Below, piece by piece: positions 35,112-42,611 of a stretch of DNA of 64,000 bases. A model generated the notes under the pieces. It had not been told where the DNA came from. It saw nothing but the letters and a program-made list of their open reading frames with translations, and searched no databases. The translations under genes and the position numbers were made by a program. Source of the DNA: JACWAE01 sp963847595 (GTDB taxonomy: Bacteria > Chloroflexota > Dehalococcoidia > SZUA-161); the NCBI GenBank assembly GCA_963847595.1, contig CAWKAJ010000002.1, positions 806,001 to 870,000 of the forward strand, read 5' to 3'. The stretch's first letter is position 1; every line of letters begins with the position of its first letter.

Positions 35112-35675
35112 ATGGATAAGACCCTTATGGAACAAAACGCAAAGAAGTGGTACGTCATCCACACCTACTCCGGATACGAAAACCGGGTCAAGACTAACCT
35201 GGAACATCGTATCAAGTCAATGGACGTGGGAGACAAGATATTCCAGGTAGTGGTGCCCACCGAGGACGAAATCGAAATCAGGGACGGGCAACGACGTACC
35301 GTAGCAAAGAAGATATTCCCCGGCTATATACTGGTTGAGATGATTATGGATGAAGAAAGCTGGCATGTTGTACGCAATACCCCTGGGGTCACCGGCATCG
35401 TGAGCGCCCAGGATGATAAGGGCAAGGTCGAGCCCGTTCCCCTTGATGAGCCCGAGGTTAAAACAATCCTGAAACAGATGGAGGCCGAGACACCGAGAGT
35501 CAAGGTTGGCTTCAACAGAGGGCAGAGCGTTCGTATCATTGATGGACCATTCATAGATTTCATAGGCGTGGTTGACGATATCAATGCCGAGAAGGGCAAA
35601 GTAAAAGTCTTGGTTTCCTTCTTTGGTCGAGAGACTCCAGTTGAACTGGACTTCCTGCAGGTAGAAAGGCTCTAG
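35112..35675 (+). CDS. nusG: Transcription termination/antitermination protein NusG
   Basis: The protein has 187 residues from ATG (a TTG two codons earlier is possible). The NGN domain has KKWYVIHTYSGYENRVKTNL, IFPGYILVEMIMDEESW and NTPGVTGIVSA. The C-terminal KOW domain has GQSVRIIDGPFIDFIGVVDD and ends ELDFLQVERL. It binds RNA polymerase and couples it to ribosomes or Rho. It forms a unit with secE, rplK and rplA. Confidence 0.97.
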   Translation: MDKTLMEQNAKKWYVIHTYSGYENRVKTNLEHRIKSMDVGDKIFQVVVPTEDEIEIRDGQRRTVAKKIFPGYILVEMIMDEESWHVVRNTPGVTGIVSAQDDKGKVEPVPLDEPEVKTILKQMEAETPRVKVGFNRGQSVRIIDGPFIDFIGVVDDINAEKGKVKVLVSFFGRETPVELDFLQVERL

Positions 35676-35707
35676 CTAGTAAATCAACTGACAAAAGGTT
35701 TGAGAAC

Positions 35708-36133
35708 ATGGCAAAAAAAATCAAGGCAGTAGTCAAACTCCAGATTGAGGCAGGCAAAGCGAATCCGGCTCCACCGGTAGGCCCTGCGCTGGGACAGCAT
35801 GGTGTCAATATCATGGCATTCTGCAAAGAATATAACGAGCAGACTGCGTCACAGGCTGGAGCAGTAGTCCCCGTGGAGATCACTATCTATGAAGACCGCT
35901 CCTTCACCTTCGTTACTAAGACACCACCGGCGGCCGATTTATTGAAGAAGGCGATGGGTGCAGAGAAGGGCAGCGGTAACCCCAGCCGAAATAAAATCGG
36001 CTCCATCCCGCGGGATAAAATCCGCGAGATCGCTAAACTGAAGCTCAAAGACCTGAATGCTAAGGACCTCGAGGGGGCAATGAGGATGGTGGAGGGCACA
36101 GCACGAAGCATGGGCATCGAGGTCACACAGTAG
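35708..36133 (+). CDS. rplK: 50S ribosomal protein L11
   Basis: The 141-residue protein has KAVVKLQIEAGKANPAPPVG, PALGQHGVNIMAFCKEYN (thiostrepton-loop region) and the C-terminal rRNA-binding domain with KIGSIPRDKIREIAKLKLKD and GTARSMGIEV. It binds 23S rRNA at the GTPase centre. The ATG is preceded by a weak ribosome-binding site. rplA follows after seven bases. Confidence 0.98.
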   Translation: MAKKIKAVVKLQIEAGKANPAPPVGPALGQHGVNIMAFCKEYNEQTASQAGAVVPVEITIYEDRSFTFVTKTPPAADLLKKAMGAEKGSGNPSRNKIGSIPRDKIREIAKLKLKDLNAKDLEGAMRMVEGTARSMGIEVTQ

Positions 36134-36140
36134 GAGCAAC

Positions 36141-36854
36141 ATGGCCAAACATGGTAAGAAGTATCAGGAAGCAGAAAAGCTCATAGATAGGAATAAGGCG
36201 TACGATCCCGAAGAGGCTATTAGTTTAGCTAAGAAGACGTCTTACGCCAAATTTGACCAGACAGTTGAACTCCACTTGCGCATGGGCGTGGATCCACGCC
36301 ATGCCGACCAGCAAGTTCGCGGCGTTGCCCTCTTGCCAAATGGCTTGGGCAAACCGCTTCGAGTACTTGTCTTTGCTCAGGGCGAGGCGCAGAAAATCGC
36401 CCAGGACGCCGGAGCTGATTCTGTTGGCGGCGACGAAGTTATCAAGAAGATAGAGGAAGGCTGGCTCGAATTTGATATTGCCGTCGCCACTCCCGATATG
36501 ATGCCCAAGATAGGGAAACTAGGCAAGATTCTGGGAAGAAAAGGGCTCATGCCCAATCCCAAATCAGGAACTATCTCACAACCTGCTGACCTGCCGCGGG
36601 TTATCGCCGACGCTCGTAAAGGCCGAGTGGAATTCAAGCTGGACAAGACCGCTATCATCCACACCCCGGTGGGCAAAGTCAGCTTCGATGACAAGAAGCT
36701 GCTGGAAAACCTGTCTGCAATAGTTGAAGCCATAGTTAAGGCAAAGCCCAGTGGTGCCAAAGGTCAGTACATAAAGACTGCCACACTAACTACCTCAATG
36801 GGACCGGGAATCAAGCTTGATCTAACGCCAACCCTCTCCCTGACCACCTCTTAG
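36141..36854 (+). CDS. rplA: 50S ribosomal protein L1
   Basis: The 237-residue protein has MAKHGKKYQEAEKLIDR, VELHLRMGVDPRHADQQVRG, LGKILGRKGLMPNPKSGTIS and GKVSFDDKKLLENLSAI, all canonical for L1. It binds the L1 stalk of 23S rRNA and, in many bacteria, represses its own operon. The gene that should follow (rplJ) is displaced by more than 3 kb through insertion of a two-gene acyl-CoA module. Confidence 0.98.
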   Translation: MAKHGKKYQEAEKLIDRNKAYDPEEAISLAKKTSYAKFDQTVELHLRMGVDPRHADQQVRGVALLPNGLGKPLRVLVFAQGEAQKIAQDAGADSVGGDEVIKKIEEGWLEFDIAVATPDMMPKIGKLGKILGRKGLMPNPKSGTISQPADLPRVIADARKGRVEFKLDKTAIIHTPVGKVSFDDKKLLENLSAIVEAIVKAKPSGAKGQYIKTATLTTSMGPGIKLDLTPTLSLTTS

Positions 36855-36920
36855 TAGTTGGCTTTATCCCTATTTAGTCAAGACAGACGGTTAGACACGA
36901 CTGTGCGAAAGGAGAGCCAA

Positions 36921-38336
36921 ATGGTAGGGATTGTTTCCTACGGTGCTTATATACCCATTTACCGGCTGAGCCGTGACATGCCCTGGTTGACCTGGGGTGG
37001 GCTGCCCGTCGGAGGCGAAAGGTCGGTCGCCAACTTCGATGAAGACAGCATCACCATGGCGGTGGAGGCTGGTAACAATTGTCTGCAAGGCTTCAACCGG
37101 GACGAAATCGATGCCCTATTCCTGGCTTCAACCACTACACCTTACAAAGAGAAGCAGTGTGCTGGCATCGTTGCTGAAGCGCTCGACCTCAAGCGTAATA
37201 TACGGACCGCTGATTTCACCAACTCTCTGAGGTCAGCGACCATTGCCCTGAGAGCTGCCATGGATGCTATTGCCGCCGGCTCTGCGAAGAAAGTGCTCGT
37301 AGTTGCCGCAGATTGCCGCATGGGGCAGCCTTCTACAGAGTACGAACAGGCATTTGGAGATGGGTCTGCTGCCATCCTTCTGAGCAGCACTGACCTGATA
37401 GCGAGCATTGATGCAAGCCACACCCACTATAACGATATCATGGACCTGTGGCGATTGGATACCGACCAATTCGTCAGATTCTGGGAAGACCGCTTCATCG
37501 TCGAGAATGGCTACCTGGATAACACCGCCGAGGCTGTCAAAGCCATCATGAGCGAACAGGGACTAAAAGCAGCCGATTTCACCAAGGTTGTCCTCTACGC
37601 TTTCGATAATAGAAGACACCAGCAGCTAGTCAGAAATCTGGGTTTTGACTACAAGACTCAGGTTCAAGATAACATATTCTCCAATGTTGGCAACACTGGC
37701 AGTGCCTATGCTCTGATGATGCTGGTCGGCGCCCTGGAGGAAGCGAAGGCTGGCGATAAGCTGTTGCTCGCCAACTACGGAGATGGGGCCGATGCTTTCG
37801 TCCTGACCGTCACTAAGGGGATAAAGAAACTAAAAGAGCGGCGCGGGATAAAATATCATCTGGATTCCAAGCTGCCCCTGATGAGCTATGACAAGTACCT
37901 GCGCTATCGCGGCATCATTCAGGGATACACTTTCTGGGAGAACCAATCTGCAGCCACCATCTCCTGGCGGGACCGCAGGTGGAATCTCAACTGCCGTGGT
38001 GGCAAATGCCTGGTCTGCGGCAATATCAACTTCCCGCCGCAGCGTATTTGCATGTATTGCCAGAGCCAGGACAAGTTCGAGGAAATCCGCCTCGCTGATA
38101 GAAGGGGCAAGCTATTCACCTACAGCAAAGATAACCTGGGCCCCAGCCTCGATTCACCTATCATCCTGTGCATCATTGACTTCGATGAGGGCGGGAGATT
38201 CTACGCCCAGATGACAGACCGCGACCCCGACAAAATAGAGCACGAGATGGCAGTGGAGCTTACCTTCAGATGGATGCACAGCGAACGAGGCATCCGTAAC
38301 TACTACTGGAAGTGCCGACCTTTGAGAGGAGCCTAA
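36921..38336 (+). CDS. HMG-CoA-synthase-like (thiolase fold) protein fused to a DUF35 zinc-ribbon/OB domain
   Basis: The protein has 471 residues from the ATG preceded by AAAGGAGAGCC. The N-terminal 340 residues are like archaeal HMG-CoA synthase: MVGIVSYGAYIPIYRLSRDM, DALFLASTTTPYKEKQCA, FGDGSAAILLS and NVGNTGSAYALMMLVGAL. Where the catalytic Cys is expected (EFACKAGT in archaeal enzymes) this protein has ADFTNSLRSAT, with no Cys. From about residue 350 it has a rubredoxin-like zinc ribbon (CLVCGNINFPPQRICMYC) and an OB fold, i.e. DUF35. In archaea separate thiolase, HMGS and DUF35 proteins form one complex that channels acetoacetyl-CoA. Here DUF35 is fused and the thiolase gene follows. MEP genes in the same window argue against a mevalonate role. 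The substrate is unknown. Confidence 0.85.
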   Translation: MVGIVSYGAYIPIYRLSRDMPWLTWGGLPVGGERSVANFDEDSITMAVEAGNNCLQGFNRDEIDALFLASTTTPYKEKQCAGIVAEALDLKRNIRTADFTNSLRSATIALRAAMDAIAAGSAKKVLVVAADCRMGQPSTEYEQAFGDGSAAILLSSTDLIASIDASHTHYNDIMDLWRLDTDQFVRFWEDRFIVENGYLDNTAEAVKAIMSEQGLKAADFTKVVLYAFDNRRHQQLVRNLGFDYKTQVQDNIFSNVGNTGSAYALMMLVGALEEAKAGDKLLLANYGDGADAFVLTVTKGIKKLKERRGIKYHLDSKLPLMSYDKYLRYRGIIQGYTFWENQSAATISWRDRRWNLNCRGGKCLVCGNINFPPQRICMYCQSQDKFEEIRLADRRGKLFTYSKDNLGPSLDSPIILCIIDFDEGGRFYAQMTDRDPDKIEHEMAVELTFRWMHSERGIRNYYWKCRPLRGA

Positions 38337-38348
38337 GGAAGGTGAAAT

Positions 38349-39527
38349 ATGGAAAGCATTAAAGATAAAGTCGCCATAGTAGGGATGGGCTGCAGCAAAT
38401 TCGGGGAGCGCTGGGATTGCAGCGCCTGGGACCTCGTAGTTGAAGCAACCTCTGAGGCTTTCCAGGATGCCGGCGTTGGGCCCAAAGACATACAGGCAGC
38501 CTGGTCGGGCACCCTCGGCTTCGCCGGAGGCCAGAGCCTGGCTTATCCCCTCAAGCTGGACTATCTGCCCATTGTCAGGGTTGAGAACCTCTGCGGCACC
38601 GGTCTGGAAACCATTAGAGGGGCTACTTACGCACTTATCTCGAAGGCTTATGACCTCGTTCTCTGTGTAGGCTTTGAAAAGACGAAAGACCGGGGCGTGG
38701 GAGGCCTGGGCTCCGGAGAGCCGATGGGCGGCATACATCCTGTGTTCGGCATCCAGGGAACTCCCCCGGGACGCTACGCCATGGCAGCCACCAGGTACTT
38801 CGCCCAATATGGGGCTGAGAAGAAACACCTGGCTATGATCTCGGTGAAGAGCCACTATAACGGCGCCCGCAATCCCAAGGCGCACCTGCGCCGTGAGATA
38901 ACACTGGACCAGGCACTGAATGCCCCCATGATCGCCTGGCCTCTGGGACTCTTCGATTGCTGCGGCGTAACCGATGGCGCAGCCGCCGCTATCCTCTGCC
39001 GTGCCGAGGACGCCAAAAAGTTCCGGAAGGACTATATTACGGTCAAGGCTCTGGGCAATGCAGCAGGGCCGGGCTGCGGCAAGATGATGACAACCTACGA
39101 TTGGGTGCACTGGGAGGAGACCTATAGGGCAACCCTTCAGACATATCAGCAGGCCGGAATCAAGAACCCCCGAAAAGAGATAGACATAGTGGAATGCCAC
39201 GACTGCTTCTCCATCGCCGAGCTCATGTGCTATGAGGCCATGGGCTTCTGTGAGAGGGGAAAAGCCAAGTACGACATCGAAGCCGGCACGTTCGCATTGA
39301 ATGGCGAAGTGGCCTTCAATGCTGGCGGCGGTCTGAAGTCATTCGGCCATCCTGTTGGTGCCAGCGGCGTCAGGGAAGTCTACGAGATATACAAGCAGAT
39401 TCAGGGCAAAGCCGAAGAGCCTTCCCGACAGCTCAAGAATGTCCAACTGGGAATAGCCCATAACCAGGGCGGGCATCCCGGCACCTTCATGTGCAGCATG
39501 GGCATCTTCGGCGTCCCCGGCCGCTAG
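38349..39527 (+). CDS. Thiolase-family protein (SCP-x / acetyl-CoA acetyltransferase-like)
   Basis: The 392-residue thiolase starts 12 bases after the HMGS-like gene, with AAGGTGA upstream. The nucleophile region reads VENLCGTGLETIRGATYALI, with a Cys at the expected place. The His motif is VECHDCFSIAELMCYEAMGF and the Gly-rich C-terminal motif is NAGGGLKSFGHPVGASG; NQGGHPGTFMC follows. This is the non-classical thiolase type found in archaea and in anaerobic CoA pathways, often paired with DUF35 proteins. It probably works in a complex with the upstream fusion to make or cleave a C-C bond in an acyl-CoA. Confidence 0.87.
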   Translation: MESIKDKVAIVGMGCSKFGERWDCSAWDLVVEATSEAFQDAGVGPKDIQAAWSGTLGFAGGQSLAYPLKLDYLPIVRVENLCGTGLETIRGATYALISKAYDLVLCVGFEKTKDRGVGGLGSGEPMGGIHPVFGIQGTPPGRYAMAATRYFAQYGAEKKHLAMISVKSHYNGARNPKAHLRREITLDQALNAPMIAWPLGLFDCCGVTDGAAAAILCRAEDAKKFRKDYITVKALGNAAGPGCGKMMTTYDWVHWEETYRATLQTYQQAGIKNPRKEIDIVECHDCFSIAELMCYEAMGFCERGKAKYDIEAGTFALNGEVAFNAGGGLKSFGHPVGASGVREVYEIYKQIQGKAEEPSRQLKNVQLGIAHNQGGHPGTFMCSMGIFGVPGR

Positions 39528-39535
39528 TGAGTCAT

Positions 39536-39763
39536 ATGTCACCCTGAGCATAGCGAAGGGTCTCAGATTCTTCACTTCGCCCATAGAATGACTCGCAATG
39601 CCAGCCCATTCCTCATAATCCCCCCTTTTGTAAAGGGGGCTAGGGGGATTTTAAGAGGTGCAGGATGCTTCCTGCCGGGGGCTTGGGGGCCTGTCCTGAG
39701 CTTGTCGAAGGATCTCCCCCCAATCTCCATAGTCCCCCAAGATTGGGGGATTTAGGGGGTTGA
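39536..39763. repeat. Block of dispersed intergenic repeats
   Basis: Between the thiolase and rplJ lie several degenerate repeat units. One is CACCCTGAGCATAGCGAAGG (39542 on), related to CATTCTGAGC...GAAGAATCTC copies at 41041 and 42234. C/G-rich segments such as CCCCCTTTTGTAAAGGGGG (39623 on) and TCCCCCAAGATTGGGGGA (39733 on) can each form a hairpin. CCTGTCCTGAGCTTGTCGAA (39691 on) is another unit. No coding sequence is present. Confidence 0.7.
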
Positions 39764-39797
39764 AAAGAGATTAATAAAGAACCTTCTGATATTAAAC

Positions 39798-39826
39798 TTG
39801 CATAGTCAGGGGTTTTGATTTAGAAT
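39798..39826 (+). promoter_or_regulatory. Promoter of rplJ-rplL
   Basis: TTGCAT (39798-39803) and TAGAAT (39821-39826) are separated by 17 bases. Transcription would begin near 39833 and produce a leader of about 130 bases carrying the attenuator described below. Confidence 0.65.
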
Positions 39827-39869
39827 AAACCAACAACTGAATAACGCTGAAGACAGCGGGTGCCTCATT

Positions 39870-39950
39870 GGCTTAATCTTATGCCTGCCGAAGCAACTTT
39901 ACTGAGAGACGAAGAGTCCTTATGTTGCAGGCATAAGGACTCTCTTTTTA
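39870..39950 (+). promoter_or_regulatory. L10-type leader with mutually exclusive hairpins (attenuator)
   Basis: A 12-bp terminator stem (39913-39924 with 39932-39943, loop of seven) is followed by CTTTTT. The bases TTATGCCTGC (39879-39888) are exactly complementary to GCAGGCATAA (39927-39936), which includes the first part of the terminator's 3' arm. Pairing of the two would prevent terminator formation. This is the expected logic of a ribosomal-protein L10 leader, where L10(L12)4 binding selects the structure. The L10 binding fold itself was not modelled. Confidence 0.7.
39913..39949 (+). terminator. Intrinsic terminator within the rplJ leader
   Basis: The perfect 12-bp stem, seven-base loop and T5 tract end 17 bases before the rplJ ATG. 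The ribosome-binding site GGAGG (39952-39956) lies just after it. It is therefore likely to be conditional rather than constitutive. Confidence 0.75.
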
Positions 39951-39965
39951 TGGAGGACAGAAAGA

Positions 39966-40502
39966 ATGCCTACGGAGAAAAAGGTCGAGATTGTGGAGCA
40001 ACTAACCAAACTGCTCTCCCAGAACAAATTCATAATTGCTGCCGAGTACCGCGGGATATCCGTAGCCGAGATGTCGCAACTGCGACGTCAGCTCCGGGAG
40101 ATAGGGACCGAATTCCATGTGTCCAAAAACACCCTGGCTAAATTCGCCGCGGAGAAGGCAGGCAAAGCGGGCCTTTCCCAGTATCTCCAGGGCCCGATAG
40201 CGCTAGCCTTTTGCAAAGGGGACGCCACCCAACTGGCGAAGGTCCTGACCAACTATGCCCGCGCTTCGAAGACCGCTCTCACTATTAAGGGCGGCATACT
40301 TGACGTACGGGTGCTCACCCCGCAGGAAGTATACAGCCTCGCCACCATGCCCCCGATAGATGTCATGAGGGCTAGGTTGCTCGGGGTGCTGCAGAGTCCC
40401 ATCTATTCACTGCACAATGTACTCAGCGCCAACTTACGTGGTCTTGGTGCACTATTAAATGCTAGAATTCAACAAATGGGAGGAATCGCAAATGTCTCAT
40501 GA
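39966..40502 (+). CDS. rplJ: 50S ribosomal protein L10
   Basis: The 178-residue protein has MPTEKKVEIVEQLTKLLSQN, AEYRGISVAEMSQLRRQLRE, FHVSKNTLAKFAAEKAG and GPIALAFCKGD, all L10 signatures. Its C-terminal helix binds L7/L12 dimers. It is preceded by GGAGG and by an attenuator-like leader. Its stop overlaps the rplL start by 11 bases, so translation of the two is coupled. Confidence 0.97.
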   Translation: MPTEKKVEIVEQLTKLLSQNKFIIAAEYRGISVAEMSQLRRQLREIGTEFHVSKNTLAKFAAEKAGKAGLSQYLQGPIALAFCKGDATQLAKVLTNYARASKTALTIKGGILDVRVLTPQEVYSLATMPPIDVMRARLLGVLQSPIYSLHNVLSANLRGLGALLNARIQQMGGIANVS

Positions 40503-41007
40503 TGAAGCCGCCGAGAAAAATGTGGAAGCAGAGAAAGAAGAGGCCGGTGCCGTAGCGGCAGAGGAGGAAAAGGCGCACAAGAAGCGTGCTCCCGCTGCCA
40601 AAAAGGAAACGACGAAGACGCTGACCAAGGACGAACTCATTGCTGCCATAAAAGAAATGACCGTACTTGAGCTTTCAGAGCTGGTCAAAGCGCTGGAAGA
40701 GACATTCGGGATCAGCGCCGCCGTACCGATGATGGCTGCTGCCCCTGCTGCTGGTGCCGCCGCTGGCGCCCCTGCCGCCGCCGCTGTCGAGGAACAGACT
40801 GAGTTCACCGTAATACTCAAAGAGGTCGGCGCCAACAAAATCAGCGTAATCAAAGCAGTGCGCGAGGTAACAACGCTGGGCTTGAAGGAAGCCAAAGAGT
40901 TGGTTGAAGCTGCTCCCAAGACAGTTAAAGAGGGCGTGAACAAGGCCGAGGCCGCCACACTCAAGGAGAAGCTCACCGCAGCCGGCGCTACTGTCGAGGT
41001 TAAGTAA
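40492..41007 (+). CDS. rplL: 50S ribosomal protein L7/L12 with an N-terminal extension
   Basis: The protein has 171 residues from the ATG preceded by GGGAGG. About 42 extra residues (rich in Glu, Ala and Lys, starting MSHDEAAEKNVEAEKEEAG) precede the normal N-terminus TLTKDELIAAIKEMTVLEL. The hinge is Ala-rich (APAAGAAAGAPAAAAVEE). The C-terminal domain has EFTVILKEVGANKISVIKAV and GLKEAKELVEAAPKTVKEG. The family is normally 120-130 residues. It recruits translation factors to the ribosome. rpoB does not follow; a repeat region does. Confidence 0.96.
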   Translation: MSHDEAAEKNVEAEKEEAGAVAAEEEKAHKKRAPAAKKETTKTLTKDELIAAIKEMTVLELSELVKALEETFGISAAVPMMAAAPAAGAAAGAPAAAAVEEQTEFTVILKEVGANKISVIKAVREVTTLGLKEAKELVEAAPKTVKEGVNKAEAATLKEKLTAAGATVEVK

Positions 41008-41038
41008 CTGCTTTGAAAATAGAATGCGCAGAGTATTG

Positions 41039-41285
41039 TGTCATTCTGAGCTTTAGCGAAGAATCTCAGTACTCAGTCCTGCGCTACTATTTTCATTCTT
41101 GTTGGTGACGATGAAATCGTCATGAGGGATTACTGCTCGCAACGTTCATCGAGTTAGACACGAGCCGTAGGGGCACGGTGCACCGTGCCCCTAGCCGTTG
41201 TCCATCAACTATCCGCAGGGAGTGCAGAGGGGCGCAGCCCCTCCCTTTAATTCCCCCTTTTGGAAAGGGGGATACAGGGGGATTA
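41039..41285. repeat. Dispersed repeats downstream of rplL
   Basis: Three unit types sit between rplL and radC: a TGTCATTCTGAGC...GAAGAATCTCAG copy (41039-41068), a perfect 26-bp palindrome of the GTAGGGGC family (41168-41193), and a CCCCCTTTTGGAAAGGGGG hairpin (41252-41270) with a GGGGGATT tail. The rest of 41008-41426 shows no gene. Confidence 0.75.
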
Positions 41286-41414
41286 CAGTGATATCCTTCT
41301 CCGAAGGACTGGGGTTTGTGGGCCTGTCCCGAGCCTATGCCGAGGGCAAATTCCAAATCGTTAAATCCAAAAATTTCTATCATATTAGTCATTCAGGGCT
41401 TAGAAATTAGGATT

Positions 41415-41420
41415 TAGAAT
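41415..41420 (+). promoter_or_regulatory. Possible -10 element directly before radC
   Basis: TAGAAT at 41415-41420 ends six bases before the ATG at 41427. A weak TTCAGG lies 17 bases upstream. If used, the radC transcript would be leaderless or start within the first codons. Confidence 0.3.
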
Positions 41421-41426
41421 TTTTCG

Positions 41427-42137
41427 ATGGGGGTTGAGGAAATGGAGTATTACCCTCTCATCAAGGAGCTACCCGCCACAGAGCGCCCCAGAGAACGCCT
41501 CAAGCAATACGGCGCTGCCTCACTATCCAACAGCGAGCTTGTCGCAATCATACTGCGCACCGGCGCTGCCTCAGAGAGCGTGCTCAACCTTTCAGCGAGA
41601 TTGCTCACCAAGTTCCGCGGCCTCGCCGGGCTGGCCAAAGCCGGCTTCGGCGAACTCTGTCAGGAGCGTGGCCTGGGAGAGGCAAAAACAGCCCAGCTCA
41701 AAGCTGCGCTGGAACTGGGACGCAGGCTGATGTCCACCCAGCCGGAGGAACGCCTGGTAGTCAAGTCGCCCGCTGACATCGCCAACCTGCTGCAGGCAGA
41801 GATGAGCTTTCTGGAACAGGAAGAGTTGCGGCTCGTGCTGCTGAATACCAAGAACCAGGTGCTCGCCGTCCCCCGCGTCTATAAAGGCAATGTCAACACC
41901 TCGCTGATAAAGGTCGGCGAGCTTTTCAAAGAAGCGGTTAGAGAGAACTGCCCCGCACTGGTGGTAGTGCACAATCACCCTTCGGGAGACCCCACACCCA
42001 GTCCCGAGGACATCAAGGTGACCGAGCAGATTGTGAAAGCAGGCAAGCTGCTCGACATCGAAGTGCTCGACCACCTCATCATCGGCCAGCAGCGCTACAT
42101 CAGCCTCAAAGAAAGAGGCCTCGGCTTCCCCACGTAG
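41427..42137 (+). CDS. radC: RadC family JAMM/MPN-domain protein
   Basis: The 236-residue protein has typical RadC length. The N-terminal helical part has ELPATERPRERLKQYGAASL and SNSELVAIILRTG. The C-terminal JAMM metalloprotease-like domain has LVVVHNHPSGDPTPSPEDIK with the His-x-His...Asp metal site, and ends YISLKERGLGFPT. Biochemical function is unproven for the family. A second ATG five codons downstream (MEYYPLIKEL) is also plausible. The TAG stop is part of a GTAGGGGC palindrome. A truncated second copy of the JAMM half is at 45331-45525. Confidence 0.95.
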   Translation: MGVEEMEYYPLIKELPATERPRERLKQYGAASLSNSELVAIILRTGAASESVLNLSARLLTKFRGLAGLAKAGFGELCQERGLGEAKTAQLKAALELGRRLMSTQPEERLVVKSPADIANLLQAEMSFLEQEELRLVLLNTKNQVLAVPRVYKGNVNTSLIKVGELFKEAVRENCPALVVVHNHPSGDPTPSPEDIKVTEQIVKAGKLLDIEVLDHLIIGQQRYISLKERGLGFPT

Positions 42138-42160
42138 GGGCGAACCCATGTGTTCGCCTT
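42129..42160. repeat. GTAGGGGC palindrome overlapping the radC stop codon
   Basis: Arms GGCGAAC (42139-42145) and GTTCGCC (42152-42158) follow the CGTAGGGG lead-in. The radC stop TAG (42135-42137) belongs to the repeat's left edge. Confidence 0.7.
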
Positions 42161-42231
42161 TTCCCGCGTCTTTCCTGCCTGACCTGTCCCCGACTCGATC
42201 AGGGAGCGGGAATCCAGGTGCCCGTCATCAT

Positions 42232-42487
42232 GTCATTCTGAGCTTCAGCGAAGAATCTCGGCACCTCACTTTATACTCACTGGTGATATTATCATCCCCA
42301 GCCCGTCTTCATCCTGGGTAGCTTGGAGCACCCGCTCCAACCAAGTAGGGGCACAAAATCTTGCGTCCAAAAACGTAGGGGCGGTTCGTGAACCGCCCCT
42401 CATGTCATTGCGAGGAGTCCGCCTCTGGCGGACGACGAAGCAATCTCCGCGTCATGCTTATAGTAGGGGCACAGCGTGCTGTGCCCC
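42232..42487. repeat. Cluster of dispersed repeats after radC
   Basis: In order: a CATTCTGAGC...GAAGAATCTC copy (42234-42260); a GTAGGGGC palindrome with 11-bp arms (42377-42400); a CATTGCGAGGAG...CGAAGCAATCTCCGCG unit (42405-42451) with an internal TCCGCC/GGCGGA hairpin; and another palindrome with 10-bp arms (42466-42475 and 42478-42487). Short open frames here are products of the repeats. Confidence 0.75.
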
Positions 42488-42531
42488 CCATTCCCCCTTT
42501 CCTAAGCTTGTCCCTTACTCGTTCAGCTTCT

Positions 42532-42611
42532 GTAGGGTGGGTGCAGTAAAACGCAACCCACCCCCCAAACAAACGGGAAAGGTGGGTTTCGCAACGCTCC
42601 ACCCACCCTAC
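42532..42611. repeat. Nested GTAGGGTGGGT inverted repeat
   Basis: The outer arms GTAGGGTGGGTG (42532-42543) and CACCCACCCTAC (42600-42611) are perfectly complementary. An inner pair (CAACCCACC near 42554 and GGTGGGTTTCG near 42581) can form a second stem. The motif resembles the GTAGGGTGGGTT repeats seen in many bacterial genomes. The 380 bases from here to 42991 show no recognisable gene. Confidence 0.7.

Noticed and set aside
38154..39200. 348-codon frame antisense to the thiolase
   Set aside because: The plus strand encodes clear thiolase motifs; the antisense peptide has none.
42129..42611. Possible CRISPR array in the radC downstream region
   Set aside because: Repeat units differ in sequence and spacing, and no uniform spacers are present. 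They are palindromic intergenic repeats.
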